From Hyaloraphidium curvatum (lineage: Eukaryota; Monoblepharomycota; Hyaloraphidiomycetes; Hyaloraphidiales; Hyaloraphidiaceae): DNA of 64,000 bases. The position numbers and the translations under genes are program-made. Positions 18,521 through 29,912 of the stretch are shown one piece after another. The stretch spans positions 310,001 to 374,000 of the forward strand of contig JAIVFI010000022.1 of assembly GCA_025558095.1 (NCBI GenBank). Reading direction: 5' to 3'. The number at the start of each line of letters is the position of its first letter. Position 1 is the first letter of the stretch. The notes beneath the pieces are model-generated. The model made no database searches. It saw only the letters and a program-made list of their open reading frames with translations, and was not told the DNA's origin.

Positions 18521-20525
18521 CTACTCCCTCAGCCTCGGCCCGTGCGCCAGCGCCGCGGCGATCGAGAAGCCTCCCGCGCCCGCTCCGCCGCCCGGCCCGG
18601 CGCCCTTCTGCGCCTCGGCGAGCTCCTCCCACCGCCGCTTGACCGCGTCGCGGTCGCCGAACAGGGTGTCCTCCGAGTCGGAGTCGTCCCGCGTGGCGGG
18701 GGCGGGCGCGGGTTCGGCCTGCGTGGGGGGTTTGGCGGGCGGGGGTGCGGGGAAGAGGAGGAGGGAGCCGCGGGCGCTGCCGAAGATGGACTGCGGGATG
18801 GCAGGGGCGGTGTCAGGGGGGCGCGCGGGGCGGCGTTGGGTGGGCAGGCGCTCGCCTCGATGAGGTCCTCCTTGCTGCGGACCTGCTCGTGGATGCGCGC
18901 GATCTTGTCGCTGCACTGGGAAAGCTTCTGCGCGAGGTTGTGGCGCGTGACCTGGGCGTCGACGGTTTCGGGCTGCGGACTATGAGCACGAACGGCGGTG
19001 CTGCGGGAAGCCACCAACCTTTGATGCGGTGCCGTGGAGCCGGTCGTGCAGGTACTGGACTCCATCCATCACCGTCTCGAGGAAGCTGTCGGCCTCGAGG
19101 TACTCATTGCGCACCTCGTCGCGCTGCCTGCGTGCGGCCTGCAGCATGGCCTCGAGCTCGCCCACCCGGGCGCCGGCCGGCTGCGCGGGGTCGGCCGGCG
19201 ATGCGGCGGCGAACTTTGCCCGGTCGAGCTCGCGCGAGACGGAGGCCAGCTCGGACTTGAGCGACGCCACGGCGGCCTCGCCGTCGGCCATGGCGCGGGA
19301 GAGCCGGTCGACCGTCTCGCGCTGGGCGCGGAACTTTGCCGCCACCTCGGAAATGTCGGCGCACCCCGTGGCCTCCTTGAAGGCGCGGATGCCCTCCTCC
19401 GCCGCCGCGAGCTGCGCCTGCAGCGCGGCGTCCTCGGCGGCGCCGCCTTCGCTCCTGCCGAGCGCGGATCGGGACGCGGCGGCCGAGGCGAGCGACGCCT
19501 CTTCGGCCTCGGCCTTGAGGAGCTGCGATTCCAGGACCTGGTTCTCGTCGTGGCCGCGCTGTACTTGGTCGCGCTGGTCCTGCAGCGCGGATTGTCGCGC
19601 GGCGCGCTCCTCGGTGACCTTGGCTTCCAGTTCCTGGAGCTCGAGCTGCAGCACGCCGTTGGCTCCGTGCACAGGCGGGCAGCACGAGTCGGCAACCCAC
19701 CCAGGCCGCCTCCTTGCCCTTCTCCGCCTCCCTCCCCAACCCCTCGAGCTCCTCCACCTCCTTGCGCTTCTGCTTCAGGTTCTTTTCGAACTCGACCAGC
19801 CGCCCGTCGAAGGATAGCCGCTCGGCCTGCAGTGCCTGCAGGATGGCGTCGTAGGTCCTCCGCACGGCCAGGGCTTCGTTGTACTTTGTCGTGGTGGTAT
19901 CGAGGCGGCTCTCTAGGCTCCTCAGCTCCTGTATTTGCCCCGGAAGGAATGTCAGCATGTCTTGGAGATCTCGCCTCGGTCCGCCACCCGCCTTGGCCTG
20001 GTCCGATTCCTCGCGGTGCCGCCGCGCCTGCTCCACCTCCCTCTCCACGGCCTCGACCTCGTCGTGGCACCGCTTGCGGATGCCCTCCTTGACCCTGAGC
20101 TCGTTCTGCAGCTCGTCGTGCCGCTTGGCGAGGTCGCGGAGCTGGAGGTCCAGCCTGGCCGCCCCCTCGGCGTCGGAAGCCTGCGAAGGAGCCGCCCGGG
20201 CCGGTTCTTCCTGTCAAACAGCATGCCAATGATCAGTCTGCCCGGTCCCGGGGCGAAGACAGGAAAGGGACCGACCCGCTTGAGCCTCGCGACGGCCTCC
20301 CTTAGCGCCTTGTTCCTCGCCTCCAGGGCCTCCATCTCCTCCTTGTTCTGCCGCATGGCCCACTGCGACGTCCCATAATACGCCCGTCTGTCACTATCTG
20401 TGTCCGCGGTGCGGAAATGGATCAGGAGGGGAGAATGCCAGGGGTGACGTCGCGGGGGCACCGAGGAGGTCGAACCGCTGCTTGAGGTCCATGAGATCGT
20501 TCTCCAGGTAGCCTGTCCCAGCCAT
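18521..20525 (-). CDS. ODAD3: Outer dynein arm docking complex subunit, ODAD3/CCDC151-like
   Basis: Six exons: 20525-20462, 20397-20276, 20210-19701, 19645-19019, 18972-18856 and 18790-18521 (569 aa, close to the animal length). Almost the whole chain is coiled coil. Segments typical of CCDC151 are present: DRRAYYGTSQWAMRQNKEE near the N-terminus, TTTKYNEALAVRRTYDAILQ in the middle, and FKEATGCADISEV further on. The family tethers outer dynein arms to the axonemal doublet, so its presence suggests a flagellated stage. The last intron appears to start with GC (GAG, then GCGAGC). An upstream ATG at 20660 is in frame but would overlap the region of the Sel1 gene. The stop lies 1 bp from that of the convergent SET gene. 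Confidence 0.8.
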
Positions 20526-20881
20526 GGCTTTAGATGCCCGGCAGGCGATTAGTGCCTCGGTCAAACGAGATGGGGAGCCGGGCGCGGCGTCAGAATTGCG
20601 AGAGGGTTCGTTGCCCGCGCCCGCGGAATCAAGTTGTCGAGCCGCCATCCCCGAATTCAACCTCCAAAAGCTCCTTCATATGGGCGCAGAAATGCCCGAC
20701 GCGCTCACTTTGGAGACGCAAGCGATGACGAGTGCCGCGGACTCTACGCCTTTTGTTCTCGGCGCCGACCTCCCAGAGGGAGGTGGACCCGTAGCCACCG
20801 CAATGGACGGGCAGCTCTCCCAGACGAAGGCACCCGATCAAGCGAAACCGTCTGCTAAGGCTCGTCCACTGATTCGGAAAG

Positions 20882-21677
20882 TGAAGATGCTATCGCCGCG
20901 GACGAGAACATCCAGCGCGTCACGCGGATGCCCAGTATGAGCTCGGTGCATGCTACGCAAGGGGGGACGGTGTCAGACGCAAGGACTTCACTGCTGCCGT
21001 GAGCAGGTATCGGAAAGCTGCGGATCAAGGTCATCCAGAAGCGCAGTTATACCTTGGACGCTCCTACGAAACTGGCGAAGGCATTTCACGGGACTTGGTC
21101 CAAGCTGTACAATGCTATCGGAACAGGGGTGTGCCTTAGCCCAAACGGTGCTCGGTGACCGCTACGAGACGGGTTTGAATGTCGCACGCGATCCCACTCA
21201 AGCCGCGGAATGGTTCAGGAAAGCAGCAGAACAGGGGTTTCCGGCTGCTCAGGTGAAACTTGGACTCTGTTTCCATCGCGGCACTGGCATTGTCCAGGTT
21301 TTTGCGGAAGCGTTGCTTTGGTTTCACAAAGGCGCAGCTCAAGGCGATGCCAGCGCGCCGTACAACATCGGCGTTTGTTATCAAAATGGAGATGGAGTTG
21401 CCATTAACATGAGTGCAGCAGGTCGTTGGTATCGTATGGCTGCTGATCAGGGCTATGGCAAGGCTCAGTACAGCCTTGCATTGCTCCATGAAATCGGAGC
21501 AGGTGTTCCCAAAGACCTAACTTTGGCTCTGAGCTTGTACAAGAAGCGGCCGACGCGGATTCTGAACTTACGGATGACGCAAGTGAAGCCGCAAGTCGTG
21601 TACAAAGGGAGCTTGCCCGACTGGAACGAGCGATGCGACGCTGGGATGGATGGAGAGGATGTTGTAACATACGCTGA
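20882..21677 (+). pseudogene. Broken Sel1-like repeat gene
   Basis: Six Sel1-like repeats of about 36 residues can be followed (AQYELGACYARGDGV..YRKAADQG, AQLYLGRSYETGEGI, TVLGDRYETGL..WFRKAAEQG, VKLGLCFHRGTGI, YNIGVCYQNGDGV..YRMAADQG, YSLALLHEIGAGV). They do not lie in one frame. Frame changes occur near 20920, near 21123 (a short deletion between CYR and EQG, followed by a stop in the old frame) and near 21541 (one base missing before AADADSEL). None of these places offers an intron. The gene therefore seems degenerate, unless the assembly has several indels here. Intact Sel1 proteins are alpha-solenoid scaffolds. Confidence 0.7.
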
Positions 21678-21818
21678 TCGGAAGAAAGACACCGTGTTTT
21701 GACAATTTTCCTGGCATTCTATTTCACCAATGTTCAAGACTCAGATCCCAGATGTATACAGCGCGACCATGCACCAGCAGCGGAATAGCTTAGAGATCCC
21801 TCGCCCGCGAAGAGAACC

Positions 21819-24800
21819 TCACTCCTGGACGGCAGGCAAGGAGGAGGTGTTGGCAAGCGGCGGCTTCGACGCGAAGAAGCGGCCAAAAAGCCCCGGGCTC
21901 GGCGACGGGTTCGGCCCCACGGGGCTGAGCGACGGGTTGTCCAGGGAATCCGCCGCGCCGGCGCCGTTTGTCCGGTCGGCCCTGCTCTGCGATTGGAGGA
22001 AAGTGATCCAGAGCTCCGTAAAGGACTGTTGGGCACCGCAAAGTTAGAGGGAGCGCGGGTGGCGAGCGAAGGCAGACGCACCTCCTGCACCTGGCCCCGA
22101 GTGGTGGGGGACAAGGGGTCGCCGCCGTCGAAAGACGGGCGGCGCGAGGCAACGACCGAGTTGGGAATGCTGACAATGCCGGTGCCCGGTTTGCGGATGA
22201 GGCCGACCTTGTACTGGTCCTCCTCGGAAAAGTGCAAAACGTTCGCCATGATCTTCAGGATCTCGAAGCGCTTCCCGTCTCCACGCGGGATCGAGATGAA
22301 CTGCACGATCAGGTTGCTGATGAGCCGACGATCCACGTTGAGATCAGAGTTGTCGGAAACCTCCTTGATCCGCCGCATCGCTTCGCCGAGGTGGGTCTGC
22401 AGTTGGAGAACTGCAGAATAGGTGATCAGCGCCAATCCACCAGGAATGATTGCCAGGCGGCTCACCATCGTGCCGCAGCTTGCCAATGACCATGTTCTTC
22501 TCGGCAAGCTCCGCCTGCATCTGCTGCAGCGCAGGCCCGGTGGTTTCCATTGTCGCCAGCTTCTCCTCCGCGGCAACGGCACGCGAGCGGTACTCTTCCA
22601 GCGAAGTGGTGGCGTGCGCCAGCTGCCTTTTCAGGCCATCGACTGCGAAGCCGATCTCTGAGTCCTTTGCCGCCTGGAACTGCTCCAAGACAAGCTGCAG
22701 GTTCCGAACGGCTTCCGTCTGCCGCTCGTACTCCCTGCGCCATTTGTCCCTCTCCTCCGTCAGCGAGGCCTTGACCTCGTCGACATTTCCGACCTTGGCC
22801 TTCCACGTCTCGGCCTCGGCCTTTTCCTGCTGCGCGAGCTCTTCCCAGTGCCCGCGCTCGCGCACGAGGTGACTAATCTGCTTCTCCAGCTCCTTCACCG
22901 TGTCCTCGAGGCGCAGCTGCTCCAGGGTCTGCGCGTCGTTGGCCTCCATCATGTGCTCGCGCAGGCGAGCAATCTCGCGCTGGTACTTTTCCTGCTCGGC
23001 GACCGCCTGGTCGTGGGCCGAACGAAGTTCGTTGATCTCTCTCACATAGCCGGCCACCAACGAGGCCTGGTCCTCGTTCTCCGTCGACATGGTCCCCAGT
23101 TCGTTTGCAAGGTGCGCATTCTGCTGCTGCAAGTGCTCCAGCTGGGCCGTCAGCTCGTCCTTCTCGTGCGTGAGCTGCGCGACGTGGCTCTTCAGGGTCG
23201 CCAGTTCCCCTTGGTCTGCCTGAAGCTTGTGCTGGATGCCATCCTTCAAACCCCGCATCCGGCTCATCAAAGCCTCGAGCTCTTCCGACTGGCGGAGGCG
23301 CTCTGCTTCCGACTGTTCCAGTTGCTCGCGAAGCTGCTCGATTTCGCCGCCGTTCCCTGGACAGTGTCGTTAGAGAGCGAGAAAATCATGCCCCAACGAG
23401 TCCCACCATTCGGTTTCTCTGCCAGCATGCGCCTGCGCTCCTCCACGATCATGCGGAGCGGGCTGAGGATGCTCTCAGGGATACCCTCCGTCGGTAACTC
23501 TTCAGATTCGAAACCGTTCGAGGCCAAGCTGTTCAAGACCGGCGTGAGGTGCACCATGAGGTTCTTCAGAGTCAGTCCGGCCTTCTCGGCCGCCCCGCGC
23601 CATTTCAGATTCTCGTCGCGGAGCTTTTCCAGCTCCTCGGAGTCCGGTGCAGCTCGAGCAACTGGATCGCTGTACGGTGGCGGGGCCTGAGCTGCGGAGA
23701 TAGTTTCCTGTGCCGCTGTGGACGGCAGAGATGATCAGAGAGATGGCCGATACCGAGAAGAAGAACTTGCCTTTCAGCTCCTCGACCGTTGACCTCAAGT
23801 CCGCGAGTTCCCTGTTCAGGTCGGCGATGGAGTTCTCTTTTTGGCCAAGAGTGGCCTTCAAAGACGCGAGCTCGCCCTCCAGTCCCGCGGTGCATGCCGC
23901 TTCCTGGTCCAGACTGCGCTGCAGCTCCAGAAGACGGGAATCTTTCTCCACTGACGAGGCGCGAAGCTCCTCAATGACGCCGTCCTTCTGCCGATTCGCG
24001 ACCTCCAATTGGCCGCGCAACGCGTCCCTTTCGGAAGCAACCGCGACAAGCTCCTCTTGGAGTTGGTCGCGTAGCTCCAGAGCTTCGGCAAAGTGCTGTT
24101 CCAGCTCCCGAACTTTGCCGTCTTCAGCAACAGCCTTGGCGTGCGTCAAGTCCTCGACCTCCTTGCGAAGCATGTCAAGCTCCTCCTCCACCTCTTGTTC
24201 CCGGGCCCGGTTCTTTGCCTGAACTGCTGCGGCGGCAGCTTCGAGCGACGCGATTTCGGAGCTCAGACGGCGGGCATCCGCCTGTGCTGAGGTTGCTTGC
24301 TCCTCGGCACCACGCAGTGCAGCCTCCAGATCCTCGACCGTCGCTTTCAGCTCTTCTTCTCGTCCGGACGCTGCAGCCAGCTGCTCCGCCAACTCCTTCA
24401 TCCCGTCGCTTTCCCCCTCGGCGGACGCCAGGCGCAGCTCCAGAGACTCTTTGGCCACAAGCAACTCCCGCTCGTGCTTCGAAGCCTCCGTCAAGCTGTC
24501 CTCCAGCATACTCCGATCCTTCTTCCAAGACTCTTCCCGAGATTCCAGTTCCGTCTCCAGTTCCGATACTCGTGCGTCGAGTTCATCCCGTTGGCGCATC
24601 GCAGCCGCGAGCCGGTCCTCACTTGACTGTGTCTCACTAGTCAGCTTCGCCGCGGCTTCTTGCAGCTCCGTCCGAAGCGCGTCGATTTGCCGCTGCAACT
24701 CGGCTTCACGACCGGCAGCTGAGGCTTTGTCCTTTGCCATGGTGTCGCTCTGCTTCGCCAGTGCCGCAGCGGCGTCTTCGGCGTCAGTCCTCAGCGATCC

Positions 24801-26960
24801 AATCTGCGCCTCGAGCTCTCTTGCTCTCTCAGTGACCAAAGTCCGTTGTTCCTTCTCGAGTGCGAGGGCGCTCTCCGCAGCAGCAAGTCTCTCCTCGAGA
24901 TCACCGACCTCGGCTTCGAGCGCCTGCTGCCTTCCAGCGGCGCCGTCCGCGAGCGCCAGGCGCTCCTTCAAGTCTTCGACCTCAGCTTCGAGCGCCTGCT
25001 GCCGTTCGGCGGCGCCGTCCGCCAGCGCGAGACGCTCCTTCAGGTCCTCAATCTCGGCTCCGAGCACCGTCGCTCTCCCGACCGCACTTTCCGCAGCAGC
25101 AAGCCTCTCCTGAAGGTCGCCGATCTCGGTTTCGAGAGCCTGCTGCCGTTCGGCGGCGGCGTTCGCCAGTGCGAGGCGCTCCTTCAGGTCCTCGATCTCC
25201 GCTCCCAGCACCGTCGCTTTCTCGGCAGCATTTTCCGCTGCCTGGAGCTGTTCCTTCAGCTCGGCGACCTCGGCGGCCAGCCCCTCACTCAAGGCTGCCC
25301 CTGCCGCCGCTGCCTCGTCGTCGCGCCGCTTCAGCGCTTCTTTCAGAGACTCGATTTCGCGGTCTTTGGCAGCACCCGCCACCGTGAGACGCTCTTTCAG
25401 GTCCTCGATCTCGGCTCCGAGCACCGTCGCTTTCTCGGCGGCAGTTTCGGCGGCCTGGATCCGTTCCTTCAGTTCGGAGACCTCGGCGGCGAACCCTTCG
25501 CGCATCCCTGCCGCAGCTGCTGCCGCCTCATCTTCCCGCTGCTTCAGGATCCCCTTCAGCGACTCGACTTCGCGGTCCTTTGCAGCATCCGACTCCTCCC
25601 AGTTGGCCTTGACCTCCTCGACCAGAGACTCCAGCTCCGCGATCCGCGATGCCATCGATTCAAAATCCCCCTTGCGCCGCTGGAGCTCGTCTGCTGCGGT
25701 CCGAAGAACCTCGACCTCATCCCGGAGCCGGGCAATCTCCTCGTTGGCGGCGAACAGAGCTTCGGTATCGGCAGGCGGGGTCCGCGGGTCCGCCGTGGCG
25801 CTCGCCGCTTCCTCCAGGGCCGCTTCCATGTCGCGGACCTTTTGCTCCAGTTCGAGCACCTGCCGGCGGTGGGAGTCGCGTGCCTCGCGCAAGGCCCGTT
25901 CCTGCTGCTGCTCTGCCTCCGCCAAGGCCTCCTGGACAGCGCGGTCCAGCTCGTCCCGGTGGCGTTTCCGCAGCTCCGCCAGCTGATCCGCGTTCTCCCG
26001 CTCCAGCTCGTCGATTCTGTCCTCGAGCTCCTTCCGCACCGCACCGGCGTCCGGAACCTGTTCGGCCATTTCGCGGAGCTCCGCGTTCTCGGCCTCCAGG
26101 GTCGCTACCGTCCTAGCCAGCTCCTCGGCTCGGTCGCGACCCGACGCTTCCGCCGCAGACAGCTTGTCCTGGGTTTCCTGCAGCTCCTTCCGGAGCGCCG
26201 CAACGTTGGCCTCCAACACGAGGTCGTCCGCGGCGTGGGGCGACGAGTCGGCTGCGCGCACGGCGGCCCTGAGCTCGTCGATCTCGGCCTGCATCTGCTC
26301 CTCCCTCTCTGCCGCTTCTTCCAGCGCCTTTTCGAGGCCCGCTGCGTGGTCCTTTAGGTACGAATAGTCCATGGAAGACTGGGGCGAGAGCTCGCTCTGC
26401 CTCGCCGCGAGCATGGTGGCCAGCTCCTCCTCCCTGGCCGTCGCGGCCTGCAGCTTCTCGTTCAGGTCGGCGTTCTTGGCGTTGAGCGTCTTCAGGTGCG
26501 TTGCGGCCTTTGCCAGCTTCTCGTGCAGCGCGGCCACCTCGCCGAGGTGCGTGGGGCCCAGCCCCTGCGCCGCCTTCTGCTCGACCTCCCGCTCGCGCCG
26601 CCACGCCTCCTCCAGCTGCTGCTGCAGCGACGCGACCATCAGCTCCTTCGACTCGCGCTCGCGCGCCAGGGCGTCCTGCGTCCGGTCGAGCTCGGCGACC
26701 AAATCCTCGTTGAGCATCTGCAGGTCGCGCACGTCGCGCGTGCTCACTGCCGCGGGATGTAAATCGGGTGTCGCACCACCGGCAGCGAGTCGCCCACCGC
26801 CGCGCCCGCCCGAGTCGCGCCGCGCGTCCGCGTCGAAGTCGTCGCTCGGCCGCCGCCCCGCTGTGGGCTGCAGCAGGTCGCTCGCCACGTTGCTGGCCAT
26901 GTTCGTGGCCTGCGAAAACGCACTCTGCGCAACATTCGTCGCGCTCCTGAGCCACGACAT
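21819..26960 (-). CDS. RUD3: Golgin with GRAB domain, Rud3/GMAP-210-like
   Basis: Five exons, 26960-23771, 23715-23407, 23356-22466, 22410-22037 and 21986-21819, close in frame at 1,643 aa. The N-terminal 60 residues are non-helical (MSWLRSATNVAQSAFSQATN). About 1,350 residues of nearly continuous coiled coil follow. The GRAB (GRIP-related Arf-binding) domain lies near 1,450-1,510: NLIVQFISIPRGDGKRFEIL..ANVLHFSEEDQYKVGLIR. A Pro/Ser-rich tail ends the chain. Such golgins sit on the cis-Golgi through Arf1 and tether vesicles. The coil around 24,880-25,460 is built of near-identical units (DLKERLALADGAAERQQALE and variants), pointing to internal duplication. The first intron uses GC-AG ends (donor AAAG, then GCAAGT). 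The gene is divergent from the enoyl-CoA hydratase gene, with 143 bp between starts. Confidence 0.85.
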
Positions 26961-27103
26961 GGCTGCCGCATGCCCCGCGGGGTGACGAAGGCGGGCCCTG
27001 CGCTGGTCTGTTTGCTACCCGAAATTCCTAGAGGAACGATCGGCCCGGCAACTCACCCACCTCCTCCGCGTTTCGTCGCTTCAGCTCCCCTCAACGTCCC
27101 AAA

Positions 27104-28289
27104 ATGGCCTGGGAAACGAAGAAGTATACTACCATCGAGCTCTCGCGGGACTCCAAGGTTCCCTCGGTGCTTATCATGACCATCTCGAGGGAGAAACAAA
27201 TGAACGCGTGCGTTTTGGTAGCCAGCAGCGCTCCTCATTGGATCCTGAAGTCTTTTCGACCTGCAGCTGGACGGAGAAGATGACGGAGGAGATGAACGAG
27301 GTGTACCGAGGGGCGGATGCCGCCGACGACGTCCGGGCCGTCATCGTGACCGGCAAGGGCAAGGCCGTGCGTCTCCCTTGCTTGCCACGACCCCCGCAAT
27401 CCTCTCATGGAGCTCAGTTCTGTGCAGGTGCCGATTTGCAAGTCGGCGACTTCTCGACGGGCCCCACTTCGCGCTTCCGGAACGAGCCGGACCACCCGCG
27501 GACCGAGGCGTCGTACCGCGACGACGGAGGTATCACCACAACCACAATCAACCAGTGCCGCAAGCCCGTGATCGCCGCGATCAACGGCACCGCCGTGGGA
27601 ATTGGGATCACTATGACCCTTGCTATGTTTGAGTCGTTCTCCTTTCGGCAACTACCTCACCTAATGGTCCCGTCTCCAAGGGACATCCGATTCGTGTACC
27701 GTGACGCCCTCATTGGGTTTGTTTTCACTCAGCGGGGCTTGGTGCCGGAGGCGGCGTCGACGTACTTCCTCCCCCGGCTCATGCAAGTACTGCGCCGCGC
27801 CCGTCTTGACGTTTCTGACTTGCTACTCCGATAGCGGTCACTCGCGTGCCATGTCGGTGATCCTGAACGGGGCCGTCATCAAGGCTTCCGACCGGCGGCT
27901 CGATCTTCTGTGGGCGGACATCCTGGACACGAGGGAGGCGGTCCTGGAGCGTGCGTTGGAAGAGGCTCGGCTCATTGCGACCAAGACGAGCGCCATCAGC
28001 GTGGCGCTGGCGAAGAACCTCATCTGGCGGGGGACGTCGTCTCCCGAGGAACAGCACCTGCTGGACAGCAAAGCGATGTTGGTCCACTTTGCCGTCCGAC
28101 GACACAAGCCGTGTCTCACTCACTTGCCCCGGCAGGCAATGGGTCGGAGACCGGGACGGGCGCGAGGGGGTGGCATCGTTCCTGGAGAAACGGGACGCCA
28201 AGTTCTCAGGCAAGGTCTCGACGGACATGCCGCCTTGGTACCCCTGGTACCGCCTGACGGACATCAAGCCTCCGAAGGCCAAGCTCTGA
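27104..28289 (+). CDS. Peroxisomal enoyl-CoA hydratase/isomerase family protein
   Basis: Exons 27104-27207, 27267-27366, 27418-27626, 27681-27782, 27835 to about 28100, and a last exon ending 28289. Crotonase-fold marks: AVIVTGKGKA, FCAGADLQ (oxyanion-hole loop), [41 protein letters not shown] and GHSRAMSVILNG. The chain ends in AKL, a PTS1 peroxisomal import signal, which fits fatty-acid beta-oxidation in peroxisomes. The fourth intron starts with GC (donor AT, then GCAAGT). The final intron boundary (between about 28095 and 28170) could not be settled. The reading frame must change before RDGREGVASFLEKRDAKFSG, but no single good splice pair stands out. Confidence 0.8.
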
Positions 28290-28310
28290 TCTTGTACGAC
28301 TGCAGTTTGA

Positions 28311-29804
28311 CTACAGATCGCACCCGCAATCGCACACGTCGCATCCGCATCCCGCCGAGGTCCCGAACCTGGCCTGGACGTACTTGCTCCTCTCCAGCTG
28401 GTACCTGCACCTCTCCATGTTCCAACGGTTGCGCTCCCGGTCAAAGTCGCCGCGTTCCTCCGCAGCAAGGCCTTTGAGGTTGGCGATGTGCTTGACCAAT
28501 CGGGCGACGTCTCCCGAGTGGGCCTCGCGAAGCTCGGCAACCCTGCGCGCGTGGCAGGCCTCGGCGTCGGAGAACTTGGCCCTGGACTCCTCGAGGGACT
28601 GCATGAGCGAGTCCACGCGGTTTGTCAAGGTGGCTTTCTGCTGGAGGGGTGAGCCGTGACCACAAGCAAGCGCCTCGAAGACCTGCCTCAGCGTTGACTC
28701 CGGCAAGGGCAGCCTGGTGAGCGGTATTGAGAGTAGCAATCTGAGCCGCGAGCCCCTTGTTCTCCTCCTTGAGAGCCGAGCATTCCTCTGCGAGGTGTTC
28801 GATTCTGGCTGCTGCTGCAGCCTCCGCTTCCATGGTTTTCCTTGCGGCCGCCGCTAGCTTCTCTGATCCATGCTCCACCTCGCTCAGTGCATCAGCAAGC
28901 TCGGTCTTGACCCTTCCGATTTCCTTGTGCAACCGATCCCGCTCCTTCCTCGTGGCTTCGGCCAACTGCACCAGAGAGTCGTGGTCCACCGCGGCATCGT
29001 TCATTCCCAAGGCCTCTGCCACCTCGTCTTCGCGCTGACGGGCCCTTTCGAGCTCCTTGCCCGCCACGGCAGCCCTGCTGATCTGCTCCTCCAGCCGCTC
29101 CTCGAGGCTGCCGATCGTCGTCGTTAGGTTCGAGATCGTGGCGGCTTGCTGCGTCGAGAGCTGCCTAAGGCTGGAAAGAGCGTTGGTTCCTGCGGCCTCG
29201 GCGTCATTGGCAGTCTGCTGGGCTTGGAGAAGCCTGGTGGAGAGCTGCGCGTGCCTGGCGCGGGGTCAACATGAATCGCGCGACCACGCATTGAGCGTTG
29301 CATTGTTACTCACTGCTCGACCTTGTCCTGCAGCTCTTGGCGCAGCTTGGCGATGGTTCCGTTGAGAGCCGCGACCTCCTTGTCGTGCGCTTGTCGGTTC
29401 TGCTGCAGCTCCTCTGCCGCCCGCGCCTCCGCCTCGCGCAACGCGCTCTCGTCCTCATCCTCTGCACTTCTAGCAGCCCTGGTGCTTACAGCTTTTGGCG
29501 GGCTCGTGCGCTTCGGCTTGGGCCGCGTAGGCCTCTGCACCACTTCCGACGCAAGGCTCGAGTACGAGTCCCTCGCGCTCACGAGCCTCTCGCCGTCTTC
29601 GGTGTCGATGACCACGCCTTTCGCCGTTCTCCGCATTCCCACGAAGGGATCGGTGTTGTTCTGGTAGCCGGCCGTGAGGTGCGGCGGCGGGGAACCGAGG
29701 TCGTGCAGCGAGTCCTTGGAGTAGCGCTCCACGGGCCTCGCGGCCAGGGCGGCCGCCATGATCTGCGACCGCGAGACGAATGAATGATTGGTAGCTGCTG
29801 CCAT
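28311..29804 (-). CDS. Coiled-coil protein of unknown function
   Basis: Exons 29804-29314, 29254-28687 and 28640-28311 (462 aa). I do not recognise the family. The first 95 residues are not helical and contain VERYSKDSLHDLGSPPPHL and a basic Pro-rich segment (RPTRPKPKRTSPPK). The rest is Ala/Glu/Arg-rich coiled coil, ending in an unusual Cys-rich tail (CGCDVCDCGCDL). The second intron seems to be GC-AG (donor GAG, then GCAGGT), joining GVNAE to QKATLTNRV in a smooth heptad pattern. No signal peptide or membrane segment. A cytoskeletal or centriolar role would suit the shape but is not shown. Stop codons of this gene and the hydratase are 21 bp apart. Confidence 0.65.
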
Positions 29805-29912
29805 GGCCCCGCTGATCCTGATGCGGCCTTATGATGGCCGGAATTGCACGAACTGCGCGGATTCAAGCTTGTAGCGTCGCTCTGTTTGTGGCCGCGCTGG
29901 ACGGTTCATCGC

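Noticed and set aside
23502-23770. A hydrophobic segment (FFFSVSAISLIISAV) as a membrane anchor of the golgin
   Set aside because: It lies in a GC-AG intron; splicing at AAAG/GCAAGT joins coiled coil to coiled coil without it.
24846-26357. A 503-codon plus-strand frame with leucine-rich-repeat look
   Set aside because: Antisense of the golgin coil; periodicity comes from the heptads on the other strand.
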